Positions 1 to 7,386 of a stretch of 64,000 nucleotides of DNA are shown piece after piece; within the stretch, counting starts at the first letter, position 1, and each line of letters begins with the position of its first letter. The notes under the pieces are model-generated. The model saw only the letters and a program-made list of their open reading frames with translations. It made no database searches and was not told the DNA's origin. Location of the stretch: positions 1,193,001-1,257,000 of the forward strand of contig NZ_LIVT01000003.1 of NCBI RefSeq assembly GCF_001905905.1. The letters run 5' to 3'. The stretch comes from Streptomyces sp. CB02366. Its GTDB lineage: Bacteria; Actinomycetota; Actinomycetes; Streptomycetales; Streptomycetaceae. A program made the translations under genes and the position numbers.

Positions 1-363
1 GAAGCCGTCGTCGGAGAGCGCGTGCTTCTCGTCGCCGCGCAGCGCCGGGCTGAAGACCGAGACGAGCAGGAGGTCCTCGTCGTCGGAGGCGAGCAGGTGG
101 TGGGCGTCGTTCTTGTCCAGGGCGTAGATGGTCCCGGTCTTGATCTTGTGGCGGACGCCGTCGGTGGTGACGACCTCCCCGGAGCCGCCGATGCAGTAGC
201 AGGCCTCCAGGTGGCCGAGGTACTGCAGCGCGCTGGAGGTACCCCGGCGGACCAGCGTCTCGCAGACGGTGAAGCCCATCCCGTCCTTCTCGGTGAGGAG
301 GCGGTGGCTGGTGCCGCTGCCCCACTCGACCGCGGGGACGTCGGAGAGAGAACGGACGATCAT
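1..363 (-). CDS. Ectoine-synthase-like cupin (EctC family), 3' end cut by window edge
   Basis: The 121 visible residues follow the EctC pattern: an N-terminal MIVRSL, the core HLEACYCIGGSGEV, then TGTIYALDKNDAHHL and VSVFSPAL. EctC proteins run to about 130 residues, so only roughly ten are missing. Family members are cupins that cyclise N-acetyl-diaminobutyrate to ectoine; solo EctC homologues can cyclise other amino-acid-like substrates. The ATG at 363 follows an AGGAG ribosome site. It is the third gene of a minus-strand set behind an adenylation enzyme and a carrier protein, with no ectA or ectB in sight. I therefore infer a tailoring role in a small natural-product pathway rather than osmolyte synthesis. 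The family is clear; the substrate is unknown. Confidence 0.8.
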   Translation of the reverse strand, partial: MIVRSLSDVPAVEWGSGTSHRLLTEKDGMGFTVCETLVRRGTSSALQYLGHLEACYCIGGSGEVVTTDGVRHKIKTGTIYALDKNDAHHLLASDDEDLLLVSVFSPALRGDEKHALSDDGF

Positions 364-463
364 GGGAGAACTCCTGTCATCGTTGTGTTCCGGACGTGTC
401 CAGGTGCAGGTGCGCCGCGTGTGGGGGGCGGGTACGCGGAGTGCGGGGGTGCGGGGCGGCCGG

Positions 464-724
464 TCAGACGGCGGCCGGGGCGGCCTCGTCGACGAAGCGG
501 CGGATGTCCGCGAGGGTGCGGTAGGCGGCCGGCTCCAGCGGGATGTCGTCCACCGGTATGCCGTACGTCTCCGATATCCAGGAGATGAGGCGGACCAGGC
601 CGAGGCTGTTCACGACGGTGCTCTCGATGAGGTCGAAGTCGTCGGTCAGGTCCTCGGCGTCCTCGCCGGAGAGGAAGTCCTGGACGATGTAGTCGCGGAT
701 CGGGTCGGTGCCGGCGGTGCTCAT
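464..724 (-). CDS. Acyl/peptidyl carrier protein
   Basis: An 86-residue acidic protein of carrier-protein size. The phosphopantetheine serine lies in VVNSLGLVRL near residue 40 (usual form DSLGL), followed by helix III typical of carrier proteins (YGIPVDDIPLEPAAYRTLADI). Its ATG overlaps the stop of the adenylation gene by one base (TGATG), which implies translational coupling. The neighbour probably loads an amino acid or small acid onto this serine as a thioester. Nothing in the sequence says which acid. The EctC-like gene starts about 100 bases downstream. Confidence 0.85.
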   Translation of the reverse strand: MSTAGTDPIRDYIVQDFLSGEDAEDLTDDFDLIESTVVNSLGLVRLISWISETYGIPVDDIPLEPAAYRTLADIRRFVDEAAPAAV

Positions 725-2208
725 CAGTGGTCTCCGTTCAGTCGGGTCTTCTTGATCGAGTTGCGGTCGGGCTTGCCGGTCGGGGTCTTCGGCAGCGGGG
801 TGCCGGCGAGCGCGACCGAGCTGGGCACGGCGTGCCGCGGCAGGTGCTTCGCCGCGTACGCCCGCAGACCCAGCGAGCTGAGGGAGGCCCCGTCCCGGCG
901 CACCACTTCGGCGTGCAGCCGGGTGCCGGCCTCGGGGCAGGGCAGGGCGACCACGCAGGCCTCGACGACGTCCGGGTGGCCGCCGAGGACGGTCTCGACC
1001 TCCAGGGTGTTGGTGCGCACGCCGCGCACCTTGACCTGGAAGTCGGTACGGCCCTGGAGGAAGTGGCGTCCGTCGGCGTCGCGGTGGACGAGGTCGCCGG
1101 TGCGGTAGAACATGGCGCCGCCGCCGCGCGGGTCGGGCATGAACGCGTGGGCGTTACGGGCCTGTTCGAGGTAGCCGCAGGTCTGGAAGGGGGTGTGGAC
1201 CAGCAGTTCGCCGGTGCCGGGCCCCTGGAGGACTTCGGTCCCCTCGGGCCCCTCGATGAGCAGCACCGCCTCGGTGCCCCCGATCGGGGCGCCGATGGGC
1301 AGCGGGTGCACGAAGGCGTCCGGGTCGATGTCCTCGATGAAGCTGTCGTTGGTCTCCGTGCAGCCGAAGACGTTGTGGAAGCGGGCGGCCGGGCAGGCGG
1401 CGAACGCGTCCCGCAACCCCTGTTCGGAGACGGACTCCCCGGTGAACACGACCGTACGGACCGCCGGGTAGCGGGCGTCGTCCGCGGCCAGGAGCCGGTG
1501 CAGCAGGGGCACCCCCTGGACCAGGGTCACCTCGTTGTCGCGAGTCAGCGCCCGCAGGTAGGCGGCGTCCCCGCTGGCCCCGGCGTCGGCCAGGACCACG
1601 GTGCCGCCGGCCTCCAGGACCGTCCAGACGTCGAGGAGGGCCAGGTCGAAGTTGAGGGGCGAGAAGCTCAGCGCCCGCGTCGTGGCGTCGATCCCGAACT
1701 TCTCCGCGGCCCAGTCGCCGAAGCGGTCGAAGGCTTCGGTGCGGATGGGCACGAGCTTGGGGACGCCGGTGGACCCGGAGGTGGTGAGGGTCAGCAGGGA
1801 CTCCGCGGGGTCCGGAACGCTGAATCCCTCCGCGAGCGCGGGGTCGCTCTCCTCCTGCGACAGGACCGCACCGCCGCCGGGGGCCGCGACGGCGTTCAGC
1901 GGGCCGTGCGCCTGGGCGGTGAGGGTGGCCAGGGCGGCGGCGCCGAGGCTGGGCGACGGGACCAGGGTGTTGATCCCGCGGCGCCAGGCCGCCAGCAGCA
2001 GCGCGATGGTCTCCGGCGACTTGTGGGCCGGTACGCACAGGGCGCGGACGGAGGTGAAGGCGACGCCGTCGAGGTCCGCGGCGGCCCGGCGGACCAGCCG
2101 CTCCAGGTCCGCGTAGGTGACCTGGGCGCCGGCGGCGACGAGCGCGGTGCTGTCGGGCTGTTCCTGCACATGTCTGCTGAATGCCTGCAACAGGCGAGGC
2201 GAAGGCAA
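724..2208 (-). CDS. Free-standing adenylation enzyme (AMP-dependent ligase, NRPS A-domain type)
   Basis: About 494 residues with adenylation motifs in order: TTSGSTGVPK (A3), NVFGCTETND (A5), YRTGDLVHRD (A7), GRTDFQVKVRG (A8) and the C-terminal PTGKPDRN lysine motif (A10). It should activate a carboxylic or amino acid with ATP and pass it to the carrier protein that overlaps its 3' end. The frame stays open to 2583, but that extension is low-complexity, overlaps the MarR gene and crosses a good promoter at 2330-2358. I choose the TTG at 2208, which follows AAGGGGG and starts right at the usual A-domain N-terminus (SPRLLQAFSRHV). The start is inferred; the family is certain. Confidence 0.85.
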   Translation of the reverse strand: MPSPRLLQAFSRHVQEQPDSTALVAAGAQVTYADLERLVRRAAADLDGVAFTSVRALCVPAHKSPETIALLLAAWRRGINTLVPSPSLGAAALATLTAQAHGPLNAVAAPGGGAVLSQEESDPALAEGFSVPDPAESLLTLTTSGSTGVPKLVPIRTEAFDRFGDWAAEKFGIDATTRALSFSPLNFDLALLDVWTVLEAGGTVVLADAGASGDAAYLRALTRDNEVTLVQGVPLLHRLLAADDARYPAVRTVVFTGESVSEQGLRDAFAACPAARFHNVFGCTETNDSFIEDIDPDAFVHPLPIGAPIGGTEAVLLIEGPEGTEVLQGPGTGELLVHTPFQTCGYLEQARNAHAFMPDPRGGGAMFYRTGDLVHRDADGRHFLQGRTDFQVKVRGVRTNTLEVETVLGGHPDVVEACVVALPCPEAGTRLHAEVVRRDGASLSSLGLRAYAAKHLPRHAVPSSVALAGTPLPKTPTGKPDRNSIKKTRLNGDH

Positions 2209-2329
2209 CGGTCCCCCTTGGTGGATGGGCGATCTGGCCGGTCTGGCTGGTTCGACCGGCCCCACGGGTGTGGCTGTGCTCGCTGGTGCGGCTGGTCCGG
2301 CTGGTGCGGCCGGTCCGGCTATGAGGAAG

Positions 2330-2364
2330 AATCTATCCGTGTTCATTTGCATGGTCAAGCAAAT
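2330..2364 (-). promoter_or_regulatory. Promoter of the adenylation operon overlapped by a MarR-type operator
   Basis: On the minus strand TTGACC (2358-2353) and TAGATT (2335-2330) are separated by 17 bases. An inverted repeat ATTTGC-N8-GCAAAT at 2345-2364 covers the -35 box. A related copy (15 of 20 positions) lies upstream of the MarR gene at 3031-3050, so the MarR protein is the likely binder and probable repressor. Confidence 0.65.
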
Positions 2365-2485
2365 ACTTTGGAGGTACGTGTGACCTGGGTCACAGCCCCG
2401 TGGGGCCGGCGTGGAAGCCCGAACATGCAAAGACGGCGGGAGGCCGGGTTGCCCCGGACGCCTCCCGCCGTCAGCCGCGGTCTCG

Positions 2486-2929
2486 TCAGGCGGCGCTGCG
2501 CAGCGCCTGCACCGCCCGGGCGAGCTGGTCGTCGGCGCTCGCGGTGTTGAGGGCCGAGCTGAGGACGTCGGCGTACGTGGCACGGGCTTCCTGGTAGCGC
2601 TTGCGGCCGTCTTCGGTGATGACGGCGAAGACGCCGCGCTTGTCGTCGGCGCAGCTGTCCTTGTAGGCGTAGCCGGCGCCCTCCAGGCGTCCGACCAGGC
2701 GCGTCACCGAGCTCTGGCCCAAGCCGATGTGGTCCGCGAGCTCCTGCATCCGGCACTCGCCCTTCTCGGCCTGGGTGAGCGCCTCCAGGGCGCGGTACTC
2801 GGACAGTCCGACGCCGTAGCGGCGCTGGAGGGTGTGGGCGAGCTGGCGCTCCACGAAGGTGTGCAGGCCGAGGACGGCCTCCCACATGACCTGGTCGGAG
2901 GCGGCGCGTGGCTGTTGGTTGATCGTCAT
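2486..2929 (-). CDS. MarR-family transcriptional regulator
   Basis: About 147 residues with the MarR winged-helix layout: LSEYRALEAL, the recognition region MQELADHIGLGQSSVTRLVGRL, and a wing ending in DDKRGVFAVITEDGR. MarR dimers bind short inverted repeats and release them on binding phenolic or other small ligands. The ATG at 2929 follows AAGGGGAG; the frame continues to 2971 without a better site. It lies upstream of the adenylation-carrier-EctC genes in the same direction. Matching repeats sit before both transcription units, which points to autoregulation and control of the pathway. Confidence 0.85.
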   Translation of the reverse strand: MTINQQPRAASDQVMWEAVLGLHTFVERQLAHTLQRRYGVGLSEYRALEALTQAEKGECRMQELADHIGLGQSSVTRLVGRLEGAGYAYKDSCADDKRGVFAVITEDGRKRYQEARATYADVLSSALNTASADDQLARAVQALRSAA

Positions 2930-3030
2930 GGAACAGCTCCCCTTCTCGACTGCGATGACACCAAGATACATGCCTGTGCAATCATCTGGGGAGGGTCGGG
3001 ATGGATATGGAGCCGCCCTGGCCGATATTT

Positions 3031-3050
3031 ATTTGTATAAGCAAGCAAAA
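3031..3050. promoter_or_regulatory. Second MarR-type operator upstream of the MarR gene
   Basis: ATTTG-N10-CAAAA at 3031-3050 aligns with the operator at 2345-2364 at 15 of 20 positions. It lies in an AT-rich pocket about 100 bases upstream of the MarR start, where the minus-strand promoter should be. Confidence 0.5.
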
Positions 3051-3053
3051 GAG

Positions 3054-4172
3054 TCAGGGGGTGGCGCCCCCCAGGGTGTCGCAGGCGTAGGCGGCGGACA
3101 CGAGCGTCATGTGCCGGTGCCAGCCGGGGAAGGAGCGGCCCTCGAAGTCCAGGAGGCCGAAGTCCTCGCCCATGCGGTGGACCGCCGCCGACGCCCCCCG
3201 GGGCGAGCGGGCCAGCTCCAGGAGTTCGGCCGGATTCCGGTCGGTGATGTTGGTCAGCCAGATCCGCCCCGGCCGGCCGCTGCCCGCGTCCCACTCCGCC
3301 ATCAGCCGCCCCGGCCCGTGGGTGCGCTCCCCGTCCGGGCGCAGTCCGCGCACGGTCGTCTCGTGCGAGACGACGTGCCGGCCCGCCCCGGCCGGGTGCC
3401 GGACGCCCCGGCGCAGCAGCAGGCCGCGCGCCGACTCCTTGTCGCCCGGCGGCACTTCGGGCCCGCCGAGAGCGGTCTGCCCCGGGACGGCGAGCACGAA
3501 GGGGTGCCCGGAGCCCTGGAGCCGCTGCGCCAGCGGGTCGACGTCGCAGAGGGAGGTCAGGTCGGCCACCACCGGCGCCGTGTTCCCGTGGGACCACGAC
3601 GTCATCTCCCGTACCAGGGACAGGGCGTGGTCCCACAGGGGCTGGGTCCGTGTCGTGGCGGGGATCTTCGCCCGGTCGCGCACGGTCTCGTCGTGGGTGA
3701 AGCGGGGCGGGAGGAACAGCTGCCAGTCGACCGGGACGTGGGCCCGGCCCACGTCCAGGAACAGGCCCATGCCCAGCTGGCAGTTGACGGTGCGCCCGGA
3801 CTCGGGGAGGAAGCGCTGGTGCACGCCGGGCGAGCGGTCGCCCCGCTTGGGCAGGACGGCCGGCGCCAGGGTCCAGGCGCGCACGGGCAGCGAACGGGCG
3901 GCCCAGCGGGCCAACTCGCCGCGCGCCGGGGCCCATTCCCAGGGGCTGGCGTTGACGAACTGGTGCAGGGACGTCGAGGCCGCCTCCGAACCGGTCACCA
4001 CGGCCGCCATGCGGCGCACGGTCTTCTTCCCGTGGGTGCGCAGGAGCCCCTGCAGGTACACCTGACCCCAACGCTGCTGGTCGGAGCGGTGCAAATGGCC
4101 GAACAGGAGCCGGGGCAAGTCGCCCAGTGGCCGGCTCGCCGTCATGTCGGGCGTTTCGTGCATCGTCGTCAC
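3054..4172 (-). CDS. IS701-like transposase-derived protein lacking DDE catalytic residues
   Basis: A 372-residue protein with an IS701/DDE_5-type core: RTVNCQLGMGLFL, VDWQLFLP and FEGRSFPGWHRH match conserved blocks of IS701 transposases. The first catalytic block, usually W-x-x-D-D-T, reads WTLAPAV (residues 100-106), so the first aspartates are gone. The ADL block near residue 210 keeps its aspartate, but the C-terminal I-E-x-D-Y-Q block reads AVHRMGEDF, without the expected glutamate. No terminal inverted repeats were found. It is divergent from an ArpA-like regulator with a shared palindrome. I infer a domesticated DNA-binding or regulatory protein, not an active element. The GTG start follows GGGAGGG. 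Confidence 0.7.
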   Translation of the reverse strand: MTTMHETPDMTASRPLGDLPRLLFGHLHRSDQQRWGQVYLQGLLRTHGKKTVRRMAAVVTGSEAASTSLHQFVNASPWEWAPARGELARWAARSLPVRAWTLAPAVLPKRGDRSPGVHQRFLPESGRTVNCQLGMGLFLDVGRAHVPVDWQLFLPPRFTHDETVRDRAKIPATTRTQPLWDHALSLVREMTSWSHGNTAPVVADLTSLCDVDPLAQRLQGSGHPFVLAVPGQTALGGPEVPPGDKESARGLLLRRGVRHPAGAGRHVVSHETTVRGLRPDGERTHGPGRLMAEWDAGSGRPGRIWLTNITDRNPAELLELARSPRGASAAVHRMGEDFGLLDFEGRSFPGWHRHMTLVSAAYACDTLGGATP

Positions 4173-4209
4173 TGCAGGTCCCTCCCAGGTGAGCGTCGCT
4201 CAGCAGACT

Positions 4210-4232
4210 AACAAACATAGAGAATGTTCGTT
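4210..4232. promoter_or_regulatory. Palindromic operator between the IS701-like gene and the TetR gene
   Basis: AACAAACAT-AGAGA-ATGTTCGTT forms 9-base arms with 8 of 9 complementary positions. Size and composition resemble autoregulatory elements bound by ArpA/ScbR-type butyrolactone receptors, the class of the adjacent regulator. Confidence 0.6.
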
Positions 4233-4283
4233 ATATTTCTAGGGGAGACAACGACTATTTGCCGAGGTCCAAGGAGAAGGCGC

Positions 4284-4904
4284 ATGCAGGAACGGGCGGC
4301 TAGGACGCGTCGGACCGTGTTGGAGGCGGCTGCCGACGAGTTCGCCGAGCGCGGTTACGAGGGCGCTTCGCTCCAGGGAGTGGCCTGGCGGGCGGCCACC
4401 TCCATCGGTGCTCTGACGTTCCACTTCCGCAACAAGACCGCCCTGGCCGAGGAGGTGCGCACGGTCGGGTCCGCCCGATTCGCCCGCTGCGTCGACGAAC
4501 TCACGCCGTCTACAGATCCGTTGAGGGAACTGCGCGTCCTGATCGGCACACTGGCCCGGGTGGCGCGAGAGGACTCCTTCGTCCGCGCCGCGCGCAGGCT
4601 GGAGGCCAACGCACCCGAGGACGAACCGCCGTTGGCCGAGACCTGGATGCCCGTGCTCCGGGCCCTGCTCGACCGGGCCCACGGCGCCCGCCGTCTGCGC
4701 CCCGGCGTGGCGCCGGAGGCGGCGGCGGCGATGCTGTCGCATCTCGCCGAGGGGGCGATGGCCGCCAACGGCACGACCCGGGACGTGGTGTGGGACTCGG
4801 TCTGGGACGTCGTCCTGCACGGCCTCGCCGCCGGCGATCCCCGTCCGGGGCCCCCGGGCGCCGCCTCGCCGGACCTGGCGGCGGCGAGGCCGGGCGGGGG
4901 CTGA
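4284..4904 (+). CDS. TetR-family regulator, ArpA/gamma-butyrolactone-receptor-like
   Basis: About 206 residues starting MQERAARTRR, with the TetR helix-turn-helix AAADEFAERGYEGASL and SIGALTFHFRNKTALAEEV, the form seen in butyrolactone receptors and their pseudo-receptor relatives. The ATG at 4284 follows AAGGAGAAGG; the in-frame ATG at 4224 lies inside the palindrome and lacks a ribosome site. The upstream palindrome suggests autorepression and control of the divergent IS701-like gene. Ligand unknown; no afsA-like synthase is visible here. Confidence 0.8.
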   Translation: MQERAARTRRTVLEAAADEFAERGYEGASLQGVAWRAATSIGALTFHFRNKTALAEEVRTVGSARFARCVDELTPSTDPLRELRVLIGTLARVAREDSFVRAARRLEANAPEDEPPLAETWMPVLRALLDRAHGARRLRPGVAPEAAAAMLSHLAEGAMAANGTTRDVVWDSVWDVVLHGLAAGDPRPGPPGAASPDLAAARPGGG

Positions 4905-4968
4905 CCGCTCGGCCGGCGCCCGACCGCCCCGCCGGCCCCGGCCGGCGCCCGTCCGGCGTTCGGCGGCC

Positions 4969-6216
4969 TCAGAAAGCGTCCCGTGCCGCCCGCTCCACCG
5001 CGTCCGCCACCTCGTCCATGACCCGCGCCCCGGGGTCCGCCGTCAGCCTGCTGCGGACCCACGCGGCCCCGGTCCTGGCCTGGGGCCACGCCTGGTAGGC
5101 GATGCCGCCGGGGCCCTGGTGGCCGAAGGCCCCGGCGCGGACGGCCGGGTGGAGGCCCTCGTCGAGGAGCTGGAGACCTCCCTCGCCGTACGCGCTGACC
5201 CCGCCGAGCAGCGGGTCCAGCCCCTCGACCCAGAAGCTCCGCGCCTGGTCGAGCGTGCGCCGCGACAGCAGCAGCGGCTCCTCGCCCGGGGCCCGTACGG
5301 CGTCGGCGGCCAGGACGCCCTGGAGCCGGGCGAGGCCCCGGGCGGAGGCGTACACCCCGAGCGACGGGACGATCGCGTACCGCCGCCGGGTCTCGCCCCA
5401 CACCCCGGCGTCCGGCGGGAACGGGGACGGGTTGTTCCACACCCGTCCGAACAGGTCCGCCGCGCCGTCGTCCGGGCCGCCGTCCGGCGCCGGGAAGCGG
5501 GCGCGGAAGTCCGGGTCGTACGAGATGCGGGCGGCGTGCGGCAGCTGGTCGGGGACCAGGCCGAAGTGGACGTCCAGGCCCAGCGGACCGGCGATCTCCT
5601 CCAGGAAGAACAGGTCGAGGTCGCGGCCGTCGACCCGGCGGACCACCTCGGCGACGATCCACCCGGCGGTCCACGGCCCGTGCAGCACCCCGCCCGCCCG
5701 GGGGTCCTCCTCCAGGCTGTGCAGTTCGAGCAGTGCGGCCATCATGCGCGGGTTCTCGACGTCCCGCTGGTCGAGGCCCGCCACCATGCCCGGCAGCCGG
5801 GCGGTGAACGTCAGCACGTCCCGCAGCGTCACCTTGCCCTTGCCGCGCACCGCGAACTCCGGCCAGTAGTCCGCGACGGGCCGGTCCAGGGCGAGCGCCC
5901 CCATGTCGGCGAGGAGCAGGACCGCCGTGGCCAGGACGGAGTGGGAGCCGGTCAGCAGCGGTTCGAGGGTGTCGCCGGTCCACGGGGCGCCGGTGACCGG
6001 GTCGGCGGTGCCGTGCCACAGGTCGACGACCAGTTCCCCTTCCCGTACGACCGCCAGCGCGGCCCCCTGGGAACCGGGCGGCCCCGACTCCCGGCAGGCC
6101 CGTTCGAAGCAGTGGCGCACCGAGGCGAATCCGGGTGCGGTGGTTCCGTGGACGCCGGCCGTCGCCGCCCGTGGCCGTGGCCTCGGGAGGACCTGCCGTA
6201 CCAGAGAGGTCGTCAT
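4969..6216 (-). CDS. Class C beta-lactamase/esterase-fold protein, catalytic residues substituted
   Basis: A 415-residue protein with the serine beta-lactamase/EstB fold: AALAVVREGELVVDLWHG, LTGSHSVLATAVLLLADMG, DRPVADYWPEF, a DVLTFTARLPG block and a GWIVAEVVRRVDGR helix. Family enzymes need Ser-x-x-Lys plus Tyr. By alignment to the usual S-x-x-K-G and Y-H-A-x-T-x-G-W blocks, the serine is Thr89, the lysine is His92 and the tyrosine is His179. I infer that it is not a serine hydrolase by the normal mechanism. It lies 63 bases downstream of a similarly altered aldo/keto-reductase-like gene and probably shares its transcript. Confidence 0.75.
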   Translation of the reverse strand: MTTSLVRQVLPRPRPRAATAGVHGTTAPGFASVRHCFERACRESGPPGSQGAALAVVREGELVVDLWHGTADPVTGAPWTGDTLEPLLTGSHSVLATAVLLLADMGALALDRPVADYWPEFAVRGKGKVTLRDVLTFTARLPGMVAGLDQRDVENPRMMAALLELHSLEEDPRAGGVLHGPWTAGWIVAEVVRRVDGRDLDLFFLEEIAGPLGLDVHFGLVPDQLPHAARISYDPDFRARFPAPDGGPDDGAADLFGRVWNNPSPFPPDAGVWGETRRRYAIVPSLGVYASARGLARLQGVLAADAVRAPGEEPLLLSRRTLDQARSFWVEGLDPLLGGVSAYGEGGLQLLDEGLHPAVRAGAFGHQGPGGIAYQAWPQARTGAAWVRSRLTADPGARVMDEVADAVERAARDAF

Positions 6217-6279
6217 GTCAGGAACTCCATAAGTGGTGGAGGGTCGGGAACAGCGGTGCGGGGGCGGTCCGGGATCGGT

Positions 6280-7233
6280 TCACGCCTCCGGCGCACCCGC
6301 CGGGTAGGGCAGGAACTCCAGGTCGGTCAGGTCCTGTTCGGTCAGCCGGACCCGGTCGCCGCCGAGGTTCTCCGCGAGGTGGTAGGACGCCCTCGTGCCG
6401 GGCAGCGGCACCACGTGGTCGCCGAGCCGCAGCAGCCACGCCAGGGCGACCTGCGCGGGGGTCGCCTCGTGCCGGGCGGCCACCTGGGCGACGGCCTGGG
6501 TGAGCGCGTGGTTGTGGCGGATGGCCCGGGGCGCGAAGCGGGGCTGGGTGCGCCGCCAGTCGTCCGGGGGCAGGTCGTCGTGGCGGGACAGCGCACCGGC
6601 CAGTAGCCCCCGGCCGAGCGGGGCGCCGGCCAGCAGGGCGATCCGGCGCTCCACCGCGTACGGCACGACGTCGTCGAGACCGCAGCGGGTGAACAGCGAC
6701 ACCTCGGCCGCCATCGCCGCCGCCTCGTGCACGGCTTCGGCCTCGCGCGCCTCCTGCACGGTGACGACGGGCAGCCCCAGCATGCGGATCTTGCCCGCCC
6801 AGACCTGTTCGGCCAGCGCGCCCCAGCTCTCCTCCAGCGGTACGCCGGGGTCGACGCGGCGCAGCAGATAGAGGTCGATGTGGTCCACGTGCAGCCGGCG
6901 CAGGCTCTCGTCCACCGCGTCCCGCAGCGCCCGCGGGCCGCCCGCGGGCCGCAGCCCGCCGTCCGGGTCGCCGAGCAGCCCGCCACCGGTGCAGAGCACC
7001 ACCTCGTCCCGCCTGCCGCGGATGGCCTCGCCGATCAGCCGCTCGTTGTCCCCGGCCGCGTACGCCCCGGCCGTCTCCAGGAGGTTGACCCCGAGGTCCA
7101 CCGCCTCCTGGACCAGCGATACGGCCTTGGTCCGGTCGCGCTGGCCGGGGGCGTAGCGGTACGAGAGCCCCATGGCGCCCAGCCCGAGCCGTCCGACGAC
7201 CGGCCCGTCCCTGCCCAGTGTTGTGGTCCGCAT
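6280..7233 (-). CDS. Aldo/keto-reductase-like protein with altered catalytic tetrad
   Basis: A 317-residue (beta/alpha)8 protein of the aldo/keto reductase family: LGLGAMGLS at the N-terminus, HVDHIDLYLLRRVDPGVPLEESWGAL in the middle and ALAWLL near residue 265. Active members use Asp-Tyr-Lys-His. Here the aspartate block FDTA reads LETA (Glu53), Tyr58 is kept, ATKFG reads CTGGG (Gly83 for Lys) and QHRVDP reads LRRVDP (Arg125 for His). Normal hydride-transfer chemistry is therefore doubtful. It is followed by the serine-hydrolase-like gene on the same strand. Confidence 0.75.
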   Translation of the reverse strand: MRTTTLGRDGPVVGRLGLGAMGLSYRYAPGQRDRTKAVSLVQEAVDLGVNLLETAGAYAAGDNERLIGEAIRGRRDEVVLCTGGGLLGDPDGGLRPAGGPRALRDAVDESLRRLHVDHIDLYLLRRVDPGVPLEESWGALAEQVWAGKIRMLGLPVVTVQEAREAEAVHEAAAMAAEVSLFTRCGLDDVVPYAVERRIALLAGAPLGRGLLAGALSRHDDLPPDDWRRTQPRFAPRAIRHNHALTQAVAQVAARHEATPAQVALAWLLRLGDHVVPLPGTRASYHLAENLGGDRVRLTEQDLTDLEFLPYPAGAPEA

Positions 7234-7386
7234 CCCGCGGAACTCCCTTCTCCACAGAGGAAAGCGACCACTTCATAGCAACAGCCCGCGGGCCCCGGGG
7301 GACAGCAACCCGTCGCGACTTGCCGACCTCCGACGACTTCGGAAAGTCCGCGGGGTTCCGGCCGGAGGGCTCGCCGCCGGGCGGCG

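Noticed and set aside
2209..2583. N-terminal extension of the adenylation enzyme.
   Set aside because: It is low-complexity, crosses a promoter and operator, and overlaps the MarR gene; the domain begins at the TTG at 2208.
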